Shown here: piece by piece, positions 15,286 through 23,732 of the stretch | How positions within the stretch are numbered: the first letter of the stretch is position 1 | How the letters are laid out: each line of letters starts with the position of its first letter | Assembly (NCBI GenBank): GCA_934098555.1 | Contig: CAKOOQ010000019.1 | Location: forward strand, 1-25,713 | From: an uncultured Bacilli bacterium | Lineage (GTDB): Bacteria; Bacillota_I; Bacilli_A; RF39; UBA660 | Direction of reading: 5' to 3' | Length of the DNA stretch: 25,713 nucleotides | Notes under the pieces: generated by a model | The model's database searches: none | Seen by the model: only the letters and a program-made list of their open reading frames with translations | What the model was told of the DNA's origin: nothing | Made by a program: the position numbers and the translations under genes

Positions 15286-17076
15286 TTATTCACCACTTTC
15301 TAATAAGATTTTTAATTCATCTAATTTATTTTCAATAAATTGAAAAGCTTTTTTATAAGGTTCTTCTGTTGTTAAATCAACATCAACCTCTTTTAAAATA
15401 TCTAAAACATTTTTGGAAGAGCCACTTTTTAAGAAGTTTAGATATTTAGGCACAAAATCATCTTTATATTTATAAATATCACTGACAATACTTATCGCAC
15501 TAATAAGTCCTGTTGCATATTGATAAACATAAAAAGGACTATAAAAATGACTAATTCGCATCCATTCAAAGCGAATCTCTTTATCAACAATAACCGCATC
15601 TTGAAAATATTTTTTATTTAAGTCATAATACGTTTCACTGAAATTTTCTTCAGTTAATGATTCTTTATTTTGACATTTTTCACTCATGATTTGTTCAAAT
15701 TCAGCAAACATTGTTTGACGATAAATGGTAGCTTTTACCTTATCTAAAAATTCACATAAATAATAAATCTTTTCTTGTTTATCTTTCGCGTGCTCTAGCA
15801 TGTAAAAAGAAAGAAGAGTTTCATTTACTGTCGAAGCAATCTCAGCCAAAAATATTTCATAACTCGCATAAGGATAAGGATTGTTTTCTTTAGAATACAT
15901 GGAATGAGTCGCATGACCTAGTTCATGAGCCAAGGTGCTCACAGCATCAAAAGTACCATTGAAATTTAAAAGAACATAAGAATCGGTATCATAACTTCCC
16001 CATTGATAAGCTCCGTTATGCTTGCCTTCATTAGGATAAAAATCAACATCGTGACGTAAAAACATAGCATTAAAATGTTCTAAGTAATCTTGACCTAATG
16101 GTTTTAAGGCCTCATTAGTAAGAGCAATAGCTTCCTCTTTGGTGTATTTTTTATTACGAGATTTTACAATAGGAACATAAGTATCGTAGAGATGATATTC
16201 TTTTAAATGAAGTTTTTTTGCTTTTAGTTTTTGATACGTTACGTTTAATTCATTATAAGCATGCACATAATAAATCAAATTATCATAAACTTTTTTATCA
16301 ACGTCAATCGCATCTAAGGCCATTTCGAGTGAAGAATCATATTTTCGGATTTTTCTTAAAAATTCGAGTTCTTGATAATTTCCTTTTAAAAGAGAAGCAA
16401 AAGTATTTTTATGTTCATCATAATATTTATAATATGTTTTAAAGGCTTTTTTTCTAACATCATCCTTTTCATTTTCAAGTAACTCGCCATAATTATAATG
16501 AGAAAGAAAAACTTTTTTACCGTCTATTTTGATACTATCAAAACGCGCATCTGAAATATCTAAAGAGGTAAAGGCTTCATCAGGGGTGCCAAAAGCATTT
16601 AAAGCAGACGTGATAATTTCTTCTTCTTTTTGACTTAAAATTCGTTTTTTGTTTTTATAAAGTCTTTTTAAATATAAGGCATAAGTCTCATCTTTTAAAA
16701 GTTTTAATGCATCATCTAAATCTTTTTCCATAAATTCAGAAGTCACAAAAGATTCACTTTCACTTAAAAGATTGCCCAAGTTTTCGACTTCTAACATTCT
16801 TTTTTTAGCTTCATTGTTACGCGTATCTTCATCATACCAAAACCGTGTATATAAAAGTAATTTTACATAAGCTCTTTCCTCTTTTTCATTTGCCCTTAAA
16901 TAATCCTCTAAAGTCTTTTCTGAATCCAAAATGTGTCCTTTTAAAGCCACGACTTTTTTATTTTCTTCTTTTACTAGACTTATAAGACTCTGATATTCCT
17001 CATCATCTTTTATTATTTTGGTAATGTCCCAGCAATCTTCTTTTGGTATTTCGCTTCTTTTTCTTAACCCTTCCAT
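15286..17076 (-). CDS. pepF: Oligoendopeptidase F (M3 family metallopeptidase)
   Basis: PepF is a cytoplasmic zinc peptidase that cuts short peptides of roughly 7-17 residues. The 596-residue length matches the family. The zinc motif LAHELGHATHSMYS places HExxH at about 384-388, and the downstream EIASTVNETLLSFYML supplies the third ligand Glu. The N-terminal part has the usual opening RSEIPKEDCWDITKI. AAAGGAT precedes the ATG. Its position is odd: it sits between dnaK and dnaJ, separated from dnaK by a strong hairpin (17102-17129) and almost touching dnaJ. This suggests heat-shock co-expression with chaperones, with a lower level than dnaK if the hairpin terminates part of the transcription; that is inference. 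Confidence 0.95.
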   Translation of the reverse strand: MEGLRKRSEIPKEDCWDITKIIKDDEEYQSLISLVKEENKKVVALKGHILDSEKTLEDYLRANEKEERAYVKLLLYTRFWYDEDTRNNEAKKRMLEVENLGNLLSESESFVTSEFMEKDLDDALKLLKDETYALYLKRLYKNKKRILSQKEEEIITSALNAFGTPDEAFTSLDISDARFDSIKIDGKKVFLSHYNYGELLENEKDDVRKKAFKTYYKYYDEHKNTFASLLKGNYQELEFLRKIRKYDSSLEMALDAIDVDKKVYDNLIYYVHAYNELNVTYQKLKAKKLHLKEYHLYDTYVPIVKSRNKKYTKEEAIALTNEALKPLGQDYLEHFNAMFLRHDVDFYPNEGKHNGAYQWGSYDTDSYVLLNFNGTFDAVSTLAHELGHATHSMYSKENNPYPYASYEIFLAEIASTVNETLLSFYMLEHAKDKQEKIYYLCEFLDKVKATIYRQTMFAEFEQIMSEKCQNKESLTEENFSETYYDLNKKYFQDAVIVDKEIRFEWMRISHFYSPFYVYQYATGLISAISIVSDIYKYKDDFVPKYLNFLKSGSSKNVLDILKEVDVDLTTEEPYKKAFQFIENKLDELKILLESGE

Positions 17077-17097
17077 AAAAATCCTTTCTAAAATGGG

Positions 17098-17129
17098 AAA
17101 AGAAAGTCCTAGAAACCTCTAGAACTTTC
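17098..17129 (-). terminator. Hairpin between dnaK and pepF (partial terminator or processing site)
   Basis: On the minus strand GAAAGTTCTAGA pairs with TCTAGGACTTTC over 12 bp (one G-U), loop GGTT, then only TTTTCCC. The stem is strong but the T tail is short, and no promoter is evident before pepF, so read-through or RNA processing is likely. Confidence 0.7.
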
Positions 17130-17136
17130 TAAAACC

Positions 17137-18966
17137 TTATTTTTCTTCGTAAGAAGCTTCTTCAACACCGTCATCTGTTTTTTTGCTTTCAGTATTATTT
17201 GGTGTTTCTGTTTGAGTTGCTTGATTATTTTTGGCAGCTTCTTCATATGCTTTAGTAGCAAGTTTCATCGCTACTTCATTTAAACTTTCGGTTTTCTTTT
17301 TGATATCTTCGACATCATTTTTTTCAATAGCTTCTTTTAATTCTTTAATTTTTCCTTCAGCTTCTTCTTTATCTTTGCTATCTACTTTATCACCTAAATC
17401 TTTGATAGCTTTTTCAGTTTGGAAGATTAAAGCATCAGCGTCATTTTTAGCATCTACTTCTTGTTTACGTTTTTCGTCTTTTTCTTTATTAGCTTCAGCA
17501 TCTTTCATCATTTTATCAATTTCTTCATCACTTAAGTTAGTACTAGAAGTAATCGTAATAGATTGCTCTTTATTCGTTCCTAAGTCTTTAGCTGTTACAT
17601 GAACGATACCATTGGCATCAATATCAAATTTAACTTCAATTTGTGGAACACCTCTTGGAGCTGGTGGAATATTACCTAATTGGAAATTACCAAGGGTTTT
17701 ATTGTCACTTGCCATTTTTCTTTCACCTTGTAAAACGTGAATGTCAACAGCAGGTTGATTATCAGCAGCCGTACTAAATACTTGACTCTTACTTGTTGGA
17801 ATGGTTGTATTTCTTGGAATCAAGACCGTCATAACACCACCAAGTGTTTCAAGACCAAGAGATAATGGCGTAACATCTAGTAAAACTAAATCATCCATTT
17901 CGCCGGTTAACACACCACCTTGAATAGCGGCTCCCATAGCAACGACTTCGTCTGGGTTAACACCTTTATGTGGTTCACGACCAAGTTCTTTTTTAACTAA
18001 TTCTTGGATGTATGGAATACGTGTTGAACCACCTACTAAAATAACTTCATCAATATCTTTACTTGTCAAGTTAGCATCAGATAAAGCTTTATGAACAGGT
18101 TCTAGAGTACTATCAAATAAATCACGGTTTAAATCTTCAAATTTAGCTTTGGATAATTCCATATCCATATGAATTGGTCCATCGGCATTTTGAGAAATAA
18201 ATGGTAGGTTAATTTGGGTAACACTCATACCAGACAAGTCTTTTTTAGCCTTTTCAGCAGCATCTTTAATACGTTGCATTGCCATAGCATCTTTTTCTAA
18301 ATCAACACCTTGTTCTTTTTTCATAGTATCAACAAGATAATCCATAACACGTTTATCAAAGTCATCGCCGCCTAAATGATTATTACCAGCCGTTGCTTTA
18401 ACTTCAAAAACACCATCACCAAGTTCTAGAATAGAAACATCGAATGTTCCACCACCTAAGTCATAAACCAAAATAGTTTGTGATTTATCTTGTTTATCTA
18501 AACCATAAGCTAAAGCGGCAGCTGTTGGTTCATTTACAATACGTTTCACATCTAAGCCAGCAATTTTACCAGCATCTTTAGTAGCCTGTCTTTGGGCATC
18601 ACCAAAGTAAGCAGGAACCGTAATAACGGCTTCTTTAACCGTTTCTCCTAAATAATTTTCCGCATCTTTTTTTAATTTGCTTAAAATTTTAGCTGAGATT
18701 TCTTGTGGCGTCCATTCTTTACCACCCGCACTTACTTTTTCAGTGGTTCCCATTAATCTTTTAATAGAAGCAATGGTATTTTTAGGGTTTGTTACCGCTT
18801 GACGTTTCGCACGGTCACCAACTAAAACTTCTTCCCCTTTAAAAGCAACGACAGATGGCGTTGTTCTTCCTCCTTCATCATTTGGAATAACAACTGGCGT
18901 TCCTCCCTCTAATACAGAAACACAACTATTTGTTGTACCTAAATCGATACCTATAATTTTACTCAT
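17137..18966 (-). CDS. dnaK: Chaperone DnaK (Hsp70)
   Basis: DnaK is the ATP-driven Hsp70 chaperone. The 609-residue protein starts with the phosphate-binding IIGIDLGTTNSCVSVLEGG and shows VPAYFGDAQRQATKDAG, ILVYDLGGGTFDVSILELG and VILVGGSTRIPYIQ of the nucleotide-binding domain. The substrate domain follows (DVTPLSLGLETLGGVMT; LGNFQLGNIPPAPRGVPQIE), then a helical lid and a polar tail ending EEASYEEK. The AGTAGGGAT region precedes the ATG. The gene lies in the order hrcA-grpE-orf92-dnaK. It is expected to be under HrcA control through the operator upstream of hrcA. No internal promoter was recognised. Confidence 0.98.
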   Translation of the reverse strand: MSKIIGIDLGTTNSCVSVLEGGTPVVIPNDEGGRTTPSVVAFKGEEVLVGDRAKRQAVTNPKNTIASIKRLMGTTEKVSAGGKEWTPQEISAKILSKLKKDAENYLGETVKEAVITVPAYFGDAQRQATKDAGKIAGLDVKRIVNEPTAAALAYGLDKQDKSQTILVYDLGGGTFDVSILELGDGVFEVKATAGNNHLGGDDFDKRVMDYLVDTMKKEQGVDLEKDAMAMQRIKDAAEKAKKDLSGMSVTQINLPFISQNADGPIHMDMELSKAKFEDLNRDLFDSTLEPVHKALSDANLTSKDIDEVILVGGSTRIPYIQELVKKELGREPHKGVNPDEVVAMGAAIQGGVLTGEMDDLVLLDVTPLSLGLETLGGVMTVLIPRNTTIPTSKSQVFSTAADNQPAVDIHVLQGERKMASDNKTLGNFQLGNIPPAPRGVPQIEVKFDIDANGIVHVTAKDLGTNKEQSITITSSTNLSDEEIDKMMKDAEANKEKDEKRKQEVDAKNDADALIFQTEKAIKDLGDKVDSKDKEEAEGKIKELKEAIEKNDVEDIKKKTESLNEVAMKLATKAYEEAAKNNQATQTETPNNTESKKTDDGVEEASYEEK

Positions 18967-18981
18967 ATATATCCCTACTTT

Positions 18982-19260
18982 CTAATTTAAACCACGATGG
19001 TTTTCTTCTTCCATACTTTTTTGGTATTCTTTAAAAGCATGTTGTAATTCTTCAAAAGAAATCATCTTACCATATTTTTTTTCAAACATGGCTTCAATCA
19101 TTTCTTTTTTCTCTTTATATTCATCTATAAAATGAATGTAATTTTCTTTAAAATATCCTTTTTGAGCCCACATTTGATAACGGCCACATTGATATTCTAA
19201 AACTTGCGCCGTAAGTAATTGATTTACTAAGGCGACATCATTATCAAAAATTTCTTTCAT
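18982..19260 (-). CDS. Unknown 92-residue protein inside the heat-shock operon
   Basis: I do not recognise this protein. It is translated from an ATG that overlaps the grpE TAA (TAATG) and ends 15 nt before dnaK, so it is firmly part of the operon. It looks soluble, mostly helical and highly charged: an N-terminal DVALVNQLLTAQVLEYQCGR helix, an aromatic middle (WAQKGYFKENYIHF) and a Lys/Glu-rich C-terminus (KEMIEAMFEKKYGKM; EYQKSMEEENHRG). It has a single Cys and no membrane segment or signal. Position suggests a small partner of GrpE or DnaK, or a short regulator, but nothing in the sequence proves that. Most Bacilli have no gene between grpE and dnaK. Confidence 0.75.
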   Translation of the reverse strand: MKEIFDNDVALVNQLLTAQVLEYQCGRYQMWAQKGYFKENYIHFIDEYKEKKEMIEAMFEKKYGKMISFEELQHAFKEYQKSMEEENHRGLN

Positions 19261-19802
19261 TATTTTTCTCCTTTTTGATTTACTTTAACCATAGCAGGTC
19301 GCAGTACTTTATCTTTATATTTATATCCTTTTTGTAAAACATCTAGAACAATGTTATCTGCAAAAGCATCATCTTGATCTACTAAAACAGCATGCATCGT
19401 TACCTCGTCAAAAGGATTATGTAAAGCGTCAATTTCACTGACTTCTAAATTTTTTAAAGTATCTATCATTGAACTATAAATCATTTTAAAACCATTCAAG
19501 AATTTACTAATTTCATCGGATAAATCATTATCATCCATCTTAATGGCATGTTCAAAGTTATCTAAGATAGGAAGCATCTTTAAAATAACTTCTTCCCCGT
19601 CATATTTTAAAAGACGTGCTTTTTCATCATCAAAGCGGCGACGCATGTTTTGCATTTCCGCAGATAATCTTAAGATTTTTTCATCTTTTAAATGAGAGGC
19701 TTCTTGTAGCTTCACTAATTCTTCTTGTTTTTCTTCATTTTTTTTCTTCTTTGAAGTTTCTTTCACCTTTTTATCTTTTATTTTTTCTTCTTCTTTATTC
19801 AT
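19260..19802 (-). CDS. grpE: Nucleotide exchange factor GrpE
   Basis: GrpE releases ADP from DnaK. The 180-residue protein has a very charged N-terminus (KEEEKIKDKKVKETSKKKK), a long coiled coil (about 30-75, including SAEMQNMRRRFDDEKARL), then a C-terminal beta domain with FDEVTMHAV and KGYKYKDKVLRPAMVKV, the family signature. I chose ATG 19802 because GAGGAGG lies six bases upstream; the ATG at 19808 directly abuts that site. The gene starts 5 bp after the hrcA stop codon and overlaps the next gene by 1 nt, so the operon is tightly coupled. Confidence 0.95.
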   Translation of the reverse strand: MNKEEEKIKDKKVKETSKKKKNEEKQEELVKLQEASHLKDEKILRLSAEMQNMRRRFDDEKARLLKYDGEEVILKMLPILDNFEHAIKMDDNDLSDEISKFLNGFKMIYSSMIDTLKNLEVSEIDALHNPFDEVTMHAVLVDQDDAFADNIVLDVLQKGYKYKDKVLRPAMVKVNQKGEK

Positions 19803-20808
19803 TGTCATCCTCCTCATTTAGCTCCTTGTTTATAAAAGAAAGTAACCCAACCACTCGGTCATATTCCATTCTTTTAGGGCCAATAATAGCAATCGTACCT
19901 TCTTCCCCATCTTTTTTATACGTTGTTTTAATAACCGTAACATTGGGGTCAAATTCACTATCCTTACCAATATAAATGTTAACACCATCTTTGTCTTTTG
20001 TCGCATCTATTTTTTCAATAAAGTCTTTATCTTCAAACTTATCTAAAATAGTTCTTATTTTGCCAACATCATTATATTCAGGTTCTTGAAGCAAATAGTT
20101 TTTGCCACGAACATGAATGGTTTCTTCTTTTTTGGAAGCGATATCATGAAATGTTTGAGAGAAAATAGAAAAGATGGTTTCATATTGTCTTATCTTATCA
20201 GCAATGATAGGTTTAATTTCATACTCAAGACGTGTGGATACTTCTTTTATAGGTGTTCCAACAAGCATCTTGTTAATGATTTCACATGTTTTTACCACTT
20301 CATTAATATCAATTGTACTGGCTAATTGAAATTGTTTATTTTGAACAATTCCTTTATCTGTACAGACAAGGGCAACAATCTTACCATTTTGAAGAGGAAT
20401 AATATTTACTTGTTGTAAAGCATTCTCATCACTATTTTTTCCTAAAACGACACTAGTATAACTTGTCATTTCACTAATGATTTCCACACAAGCTTCAATC
20501 GTATCAGATAAAGCAAGTTCGTGATTTTTGAAAATAACTTGTAACTTATGAGCATCTGCTTCCGTAAGTTCTTTGGGTTTCATCAAATTTTCAACATAAT
20601 ACTTATAGCCATCCTCAGATGGAATACGCCCTGATGAAATATGATTTTTTTCTAGTAAACCTATTTCTTCTAAATGAGCCATTTCATTACGAATAGTAGC
20701 CGATGAACATTTAAGCTTTTTACATAAAGACTTACTTCCAACTGGCTTTGCCGTTTTTATATAAGATTCTACAATCTCTTTTAAAAGACGACATTGTCTA
20801 TCACTCAT
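19795..20808 (-). CDS. hrcA: Heat-inducible transcription repressor HrcA
   Basis: HrcA represses chaperone operons by binding CIRCE operators, and GroE helps it fold. The 337-residue protein starts MSDRQCRLLKEIVESYI, followed by the winged helix (AKPVGSKSLCKKLKCSSATI, about 19-38; RNEMAHLEEIGLLE) and the family motif SSGRIPSEDGYKYYVENL. The rest is the dimerisation and GAF-like part, ending PKRMEYDRVVGLLSFINKEL. The start at 20808 is preceded by AAAGGAAGTGG; an upstream in-frame ATG at 20853 would lie in the promoter region and is rejected. It is first in the operon and directly downstream of a CIRCE-like operator, so it should control itself. Confidence 0.95.
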   Translation of the reverse strand: MSDRQCRLLKEIVESYIKTAKPVGSKSLCKKLKCSSATIRNEMAHLEEIGLLEKNHISSGRIPSEDGYKYYVENLMKPKELTEADAHKLQVIFKNHELALSDTIEACVEIISEMTSYTSVVLGKNSDENALQQVNIIPLQNGKIVALVCTDKGIVQNKQFQLASTIDINEVVKTCEIINKMLVGTPIKEVSTRLEYEIKPIIADKIRQYETIFSIFSQTFHDIASKKEETIHVRGKNYLLQEPEYNDVGKIRTILDKFEDKDFIEKIDATKDKDGVNIYIGKDSEFDPNVTVIKTTYKKDGEEGTIAIIGPKRMEYDRVVGLLSFINKELNEEDDNE

Positions 20809-20839
20809 TCTACCACTTCCTTTAGGGCATTTCTTTTCA

Positions 20840-20893
20840 AATGCTAATAACATTATAGCACTTTTTTTAGCACTGTCAATATCACTCTGCTAA
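20840..20893 (-). promoter_or_regulatory. hrcA operon promoter with degenerate CIRCE operator
   Basis: Minus strand: perfect -35 TTGACA (20874-20879), 16-bp spacer, extended -10 TGCTATAAT (core 20852-20857). Overlapping the -35 is TTAGCAGAG-N9-CAGTGCTAA (20867-20893), a CIRCE-like repeat matching TTAGCACTC-N9-GAGTGCTAA at about 6/9 and 8/9 per arm. Two further half-site-like sequences, AGTGCTA in the spacer and TTAGCA after the -10, follow. Confidence 0.8.
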
Positions 20894-20937
20894 TTTTTTG
20901 CTAAATCTTATATTTTCTTCCTTTTCATTCTAACACT

Positions 20938-20965
20938 AAAAAAGCGTTGCATTTTGCAACACTTT
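20938..20965 (-). terminator. Terminator of the three-gene cassette
   Basis: On the minus strand AAGTGTTGCA pairs with TGCAACGCTT around a 3-nt loop and is followed by a T run. It lies just beyond the 83-residue gene. Confidence 0.85.
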
Positions 20966-20975
20966 CATCTATCCC

Positions 20976-21227
20976 TTAAAGTGAGTTTCCATTTTGGAGT
21001 TTCTGCTGTAAAAGAATCGTTACTTTTTGGGCTACACTATCATCTTCAATTTCTTTTACCATAATTTGAGCATTTTCAAAGTAATATTCCAAAACAACAA
21101 CATCCATATTATTTGGATTAGCTTCATTTAGTAAAAGTGCTAAGGCATAATTTTGATTATGATACGTTACAGATTCTAATATATAAAAACTTGTCCCGTT
21201 TTTTAAATCAATTAAACAATCTTTCAT
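20976..21227 (-). CDS. Unknown 83-residue protein, third gene of cassette
   Basis: I do not recognise this protein. It looks like a compact soluble beta-strand-rich fold (NGTSFYILESVTYHNQNYAL; NMDVVVLEYYFENAQIMVK) ending in a helix (VAQKVTILLQQKL). It resembles the 85-residue protein at 23387-23644 in length and layout: a Tyr/Asn-rich opening, an AL-x(2)-LL-type strand, then a polar loop, a hydrophobic strand and a C-terminal LQ-x(2)-L or FQ-x-QL helix. The fold pattern also loosely recalls small DUF1292-type proteins. AGGTGAAAG precedes the ATG, 8 nt after the stop of the 712-residue gene. A strong terminator follows. The three genes probably work together; the role is unknown. Confidence 0.7.
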   Translation of the reverse strand: MKDCLIDLKNGTSFYILESVTYHNQNYALALLLNEANPNNMDVVVLEYYFENAQIMVKEIEDDSVAQKVTILLQQKLQNGNSL

Positions 21228-21235
21228 TCTTTCAC

Positions 21236-23374
21236 CTACCTAGACATTCCCATACTATTATTATAAACATCCAGAACATCTTGTAAATTTAGCCAAGCAT
21301 AATCACCGTTTTGATTCACTATTCTCGCTGCCACTTGATTTGGATCTATGCCACTTTGCAATAGTTCCCCTATATTACCTGTGAAGTTCGTACCATCAGG
21401 TAACTTTAATAGTTTTATGCTTGTACCATTTTCTCGACTCGCAAGTTGGGTTAATAAATGGACGGAGTCCACTTCATGTATAGCATTAGAAGAATTCACA
21501 AAACCATGTTCTACGCTGGATAAATCAATATTGTCGCCTGTATTTAAATCCGCATAAGAAATATTATTTTTATCTATAGCCTCATCAATATGAAGAGAGT
21601 CAGTATCTACTATTTTTTCAGGATTTATTTCATGTCCTTGACCTTGATTTGTTTTGTCTAATATTGTTTCTTGGCTTGATACTTCATTGGCTGCTGATGG
21701 TGTCATCACATTGGTATCAACAGTCGTTTTTTCAGGATGCATTAAATCACTTAATTTATCATGTAAATTCAAAGCTTCACCTAATTTATATCCTACTGCT
21801 GCGCCATTCAAAAACCATTGTACTTTTGGATTTTTTAATAATTTATTCATTTTTTCAACAGCCTGATATACTTTCTTATCACCATATTTTTCTTTTAATT
21901 TTTCTTTAGCGTTCATCACAATATTATCGACTGGAGTCGGACGACCATTTAAAAAGCCCTTAGATACGATTTTATTAGCCAGTTTGGCCGTTTGATAAGC
22001 TATTCTTATCGTTCCTAATCCGGAAAAAGTAATCGTTGGAAGAATGGCTGCGGTGGCAAGACCAACTCCAGCTCCCGCAAGGGCATATGGAAGAAGTTTG
22101 CCTACAGCTTTTAAATAAGCTTTTACATCCTTTTTAGCTTCTTCATCTTTATTAGGATTTTCTAAGGCCGCTATGGTTGGGATATCTTTTTGGGGTTCTT
22201 CTTGTTTATTCTGCCTTTTTTTTGAATCATCAAGTACAGGAGGATTTGAAATTTTTTCTTCTTTTTTATCAAGATTTTCTAAGGCTGGATAACCCAATCT
22301 TTCCTTTTTTTGATTTAAAGTATCCAAAACATCGACTTTTTCTAAGTTATCAGACAATTCTAAATTATTTCCATTTTGTTTCTTATTATATTCTAAAGCT
22401 TCTTCTATTTCGTTATCTCTACTTCTACCAACATAAGTTATTCGATAGGGACTATTAGATAATATTTCAAATTGATCATTTAATTCTTTATAAGCATTAT
22501 TTAAGAAAAATTGAATATTCTGAAGTTCTTCTTTTTCCGCAACAAAAATATTTTCTTTATAACTATTTATGGTTTCATCACTAAAATCTTTAACGATTTC
22601 TGCACAAACATCTCTAAAATTAGCACTATCAACATTTAAGATATCATCCACTCCTAATATAATCTTACAATACTTTGTATATCTTTCTTTAGCTGACGTA
22701 TCTGAAATGCTCAGGTTGTTTTCTTTATAGGCTTGTTTTAATCTTTGTTTCACTTCTGCATACGAAACTATAATTTCTTTACCGCTATTTTGATAATCGC
22801 TTAAAACATCTACTTTAGGCTCTTCTTTGGAACGCGAATTTTGATGCACATTTTCATGATTCATTGATTTATCAAAAGAAGGCTGATTGATATTTCTAAT
22901 ACCAGTTTCCACCTCATTTTCAACGCGACGGTTACTAACAATTTCTTCGGTGTTAGAAGGTTCTTCTTGCTTTTTAGTACTCGGATCATCGCTTTTTGGA
23001 GTTTTATTCACATGTTCGTCTTTCTTTTCCAACTCTTGCTTACTTACATACTCAAAATGAGTAGCATACATGGGATGGACATCTATATTCTTTTTTATAT
23101 CAGTATAAGAAGACGTAATAAAAGCAGCAATATTTCTAAATTCATCGCTTAAATTATTAGAATCAGGATGTAAATCTTTTAAAACCTTTCTTACAAATTC
23201 ATATAAATTAGTACTATCGACTTTAGAAATATCAATATCTTCTCCCAAGAAAATTTTGGCATATGTTTTTAATCTCTCTGTAGCAGTACCTTTTTTTATT
23301 TTCGAATAATCCAACTCATCTTTTTTATAATAATCTATTAATCTATCTTTAACTTCTTCGTAATCTATTTTCAT
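21236..23374 (-). CDS. Unknown 712-residue protein with tandem N-terminal domains and a membrane segment
   Basis: I do not recognise this protein. Two ~100-residue domains at about 3-100 and 203-305 are clear repeats: YEEVKDRLIDYY versus YAEVKQRLKQAY, ERLKTYAKIFLG versus ERYTKYCKIILG, and KVDSTNL versus NVDSANF. They are joined by a polar, charged linker. A second acidic/basic linker (about 310-420) holds short ALENLDKKEE / ALENPNKDEE elements. A hydrophobic, glycine-zipper-like segment follows (about 427-458, with ALAGAGVGLATAAILPTITF), and a weaker one at 518-533. The C-terminal ~160 residues are polar with VAARIVNQNGDYAWLNLQDV. GGAGGAT precedes the ATG. A scaffold with cytoplasmic repeats and a membrane hairpin is possible, but this is inference. 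Confidence 0.8.
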   Translation of the reverse strand: MKIDYEEVKDRLIDYYKKDELDYSKIKKGTATERLKTYAKIFLGEDIDISKVDSTNLYEFVRKVLKDLHPDSNNLSDEFRNIAAFITSSYTDIKKNIDVHPMYATHFEYVSKQELEKKDEHVNKTPKSDDPSTKKQEEPSNTEEIVSNRRVENEVETGIRNINQPSFDKSMNHENVHQNSRSKEEPKVDVLSDYQNSGKEIIVSYAEVKQRLKQAYKENNLSISDTSAKERYTKYCKIILGVDDILNVDSANFRDVCAEIVKDFSDETINSYKENIFVAEKEELQNIQFFLNNAYKELNDQFEILSNSPYRITYVGRSRDNEIEEALEYNKKQNGNNLELSDNLEKVDVLDTLNQKKERLGYPALENLDKKEEKISNPPVLDDSKKRQNKQEEPQKDIPTIAALENPNKDEEAKKDVKAYLKAVGKLLPYALAGAGVGLATAAILPTITFSGLGTIRIAYQTAKLANKIVSKGFLNGRPTPVDNIVMNAKEKLKEKYGDKKVYQAVEKMNKLLKNPKVQWFLNGAAVGYKLGEALNLHDKLSDLMHPEKTTVDTNVMTPSAANEVSSQETILDKTNQGQGHEINPEKIVDTDSLHIDEAIDKNNISYADLNTGDNIDLSSVEHGFVNSSNAIHEVDSVHLLTQLASRENGTSIKLLKLPDGTNFTGNIGELLQSGIDPNQVAARIVNQNGDYAWLNLQDVLDVYNNSMGMSR

Positions 23375-23386
23375 CAGTATCCTCCA

Positions 23387-23644
23387 TCAAAATAACTCTT
23401 GTACATTGTCTTTCAGTTGTTTTTGAAATTCTGGCATCAATTTATTAATTAGGTCGGAATCCATAACTAAATGTGGTTCCTCTACCTTTCCCCAAAAAAC
23501 ACTAAAATTATCCGTTGGCTCATTATCATAAGATAATAAACAACTAAGAGCAAAGACTTTTCCATCATCTTTCCTTTTATGAACGGCCACGACAACATAC
23601 TTTTCATTGTTATAATTAATAATATCCGCATTTGAAAAAAACAT
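23387..23644 (-). CDS. Unknown 85-residue protein, first gene of cassette
   Basis: I do not recognise this protein. It starts MFFSNADIINYNNEKYVVVA, has an ALSCLLSY strand and ends in a helical KLMPEFQKQLKDNVQELF. It resembles the 83-residue protein at 20976-21227, so the large gene seems flanked by two members of one small-protein family. I chose ATG 23644, preceded by AGAGGTAAAAAT; an upstream in-frame ATG at 23725 lies above the promoter and is rejected. The stop is 12 nt before the next ATG. A good promoter sits 35 bp upstream. Confidence 0.7.
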   Translation of the reverse strand: MFFSNADIINYNNEKYVVVAVHKRKDDGKVFALSCLLSYDNEPTDNFSVFWGKVEEPHLVMDSDLINKLMPEFQKQLKDNVQELF

Positions 23645-23678
23645 ATTTTTACCTCTTTCTATCTTTCCTATTTTATAT

Positions 23679-23707
23679 AGTATAACATGTATAATTTTAA
23701 ATGTAAA
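23679..23707 (-). promoter_or_regulatory. Promoter of the three-gene cassette
   Basis: Minus strand: TTTACA (23702-23707), a 17-bp spacer and the extended -10 TGTTATACT (core 23679-23684). No promoter was seen within the three genes, so one transcript up to the terminator at 20938 is likely. Confidence 0.75.
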
Positions 23708-23732
23708 TCGACCAAAAAATGGCACAAAATCC

